Assembly: GCA_007128345.1 (NCBI GenBank) | Contig: SKXS01000214.1 | Span: 1-6,012 of the forward strand | Direction of reading: 5' to 3' | DNA from: Spirochaetia bacterium | Lineage (GTDB): Bacteria > Spirochaetota > Spirochaetia > PWKH01 | DNA length: 6,012 bases | Shown here: one piece after another, positions 5,652 to 6,012 of the stretch | How positions within the stretch are numbered: the first letter of the stretch is position 1 | Layout: every line of letters starts with the position of its first letter | The notes under the pieces: model-generated | Databases searched by the model: none | What the model saw: only the letters and a program-made list of their open reading frames with translations | Told to the model about the DNA's origin: nothing | Program-made: the position numbers and the translations under genes

Positions 5652-6012
5652 ATGGAAATCCTGGAGAAAATCAGTGAAGCGGTAACAACCTACCAGATAG
5701 ATGATGCTGCGTATTACACGAAGCAGGCCTTGGAGCAGCAGATTGATCCACTGACAGTGTTAGATACACTGAACCGCACCATCCGGGATGTGGGAAAGAA
5801 ATTTGAAACTGGAGAACTGTTTATTCCCGAACTTATCATGGCTGCAGAAGCCGTCATGACTTCCACCCGCCTTCTCGAAGAAGAGATAATCAAACAGGGG
5901 AAAAAAAAGCATAGCCTCGGAAATATAGTTATTGGTACGGTTTTCGGCGATATTCATGATATTGGCAAGAACATGGTGACCACCTTATTGAGGGCTGCGG
6001 GTTTCAATGTCA
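5652..6012 (+). CDS. Second corrinoid (B12-binding) methyl-carrier protein, C-terminus cut by window edge
   Basis: The 120 residues visible have the same plan as the protein at the left edge: a helical cap with LFIPELIMAAEA (56-67), then the B12 domain starting NIVIGTVFGD at 91. The cobalt-ligand motif is intact as D100, H102, G105, followed by the usual K106-N. It should accept a methyl group on cobalamin from a substrate-specific methyltransferase and hand it on, probably to tetrahydrofolate. The ATG follows AGGGAGG (5641-5647) at good spacing. The sequence differs clearly from the first corrinoid protein outside the motifs, including one-residue length differences in the cap, so it is not a recent duplicate. 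About 90 residues are missing at the right edge if length is typical. It diverges from the regulator gene and carries its own operator. Substrate unknown. Confidence 0.93.
   Translation, partial: MEILEKISEAVTTYQIDDAAYYTKQALEQQIDPLTVLDTLNRTIRDVGKKFETGELFIPELIMAAEAVMTSTRLLEEEIIKQGKKKHSLGNIVIGTVFGDIHDIGKNMVTTLLRAAGFNV

Noticed and set aside
5652..6012. Cobalamin-binding part of methionine synthase rather than a stand-alone corrinoid protein
   Set aside because: The protein begins directly with the helical cap after a strong ribosome site, as in stand-alone MtaC/MtbC/MttC-type proteins; MetH carries this module far inside a long polypeptide.

Overview
The window looks like part of an anaerobic bacterial chromosome with moderate GC. 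A spirochaete (Spirochaetota) is my best guess. This rests on the style of the binding protein's signal peptide, which ends in VFAAGAREP with no lipobox cysteine, and on the pairing of a sugar-type ABC importer with corrinoid methyl-transfer proteins. It is inference, not proof.

Layout: (1) 1-407, minus strand: the first 135 residues of a corrinoid (B12-binding) methyl-carrier protein, running off the left edge. (2) 408-784: a divergent control region with two consensus-like sigma70 promoters facing apart, each followed by a LacI-type operator. (3) 785-4193, plus strand: a three-gene operon for a CUT1-type ABC importer (binding protein, then a hairpin, then a MalF-like and a MalG-like permease joined by an ATGA overlap). 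No ATPase gene is present. (4) 4204-5241, minus strand: a LacI/GalR-family regulator that converges on the permease operon with a 10-base gap. (5) 5242-5651: a second divergent control region with a strong rightward promoter and operator, and a weaker candidate promoter for the regulator. (6) 5652-6012, plus strand: the first 120 residues of a second, clearly different corrinoid protein, running off the right edge.

The most notable signal is regulatory. All three promoters (corrinoid gene 1, importer operon, corrinoid gene 2) have a -35 box, a 17-base spacer, a -10 box, then exactly 7 bases, then a 10-base palindrome of the form CAAnCGnTTG (one copy has one mismatch). This is the type of site bound by LacI-family proteins, placed at the expected transcription start. 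A fourth copy, identical on the opposite strand to the corrinoid gene 2 operator, lies inside the regulator's own coding sequence. The sequence therefore supports one local repressor controlling an importer and two corrinoid methyl carriers together.

Working model (inference): a methylated substrate, perhaps an O-methylated sugar or another methylated small molecule, is taken up by the ABC system. It, or a product of it, relieves LacI-family repression, and its methyl group is moved onto the corrinoid proteins by methyltransferases that should lie just outside both edges. The substrate cannot be read from this window.
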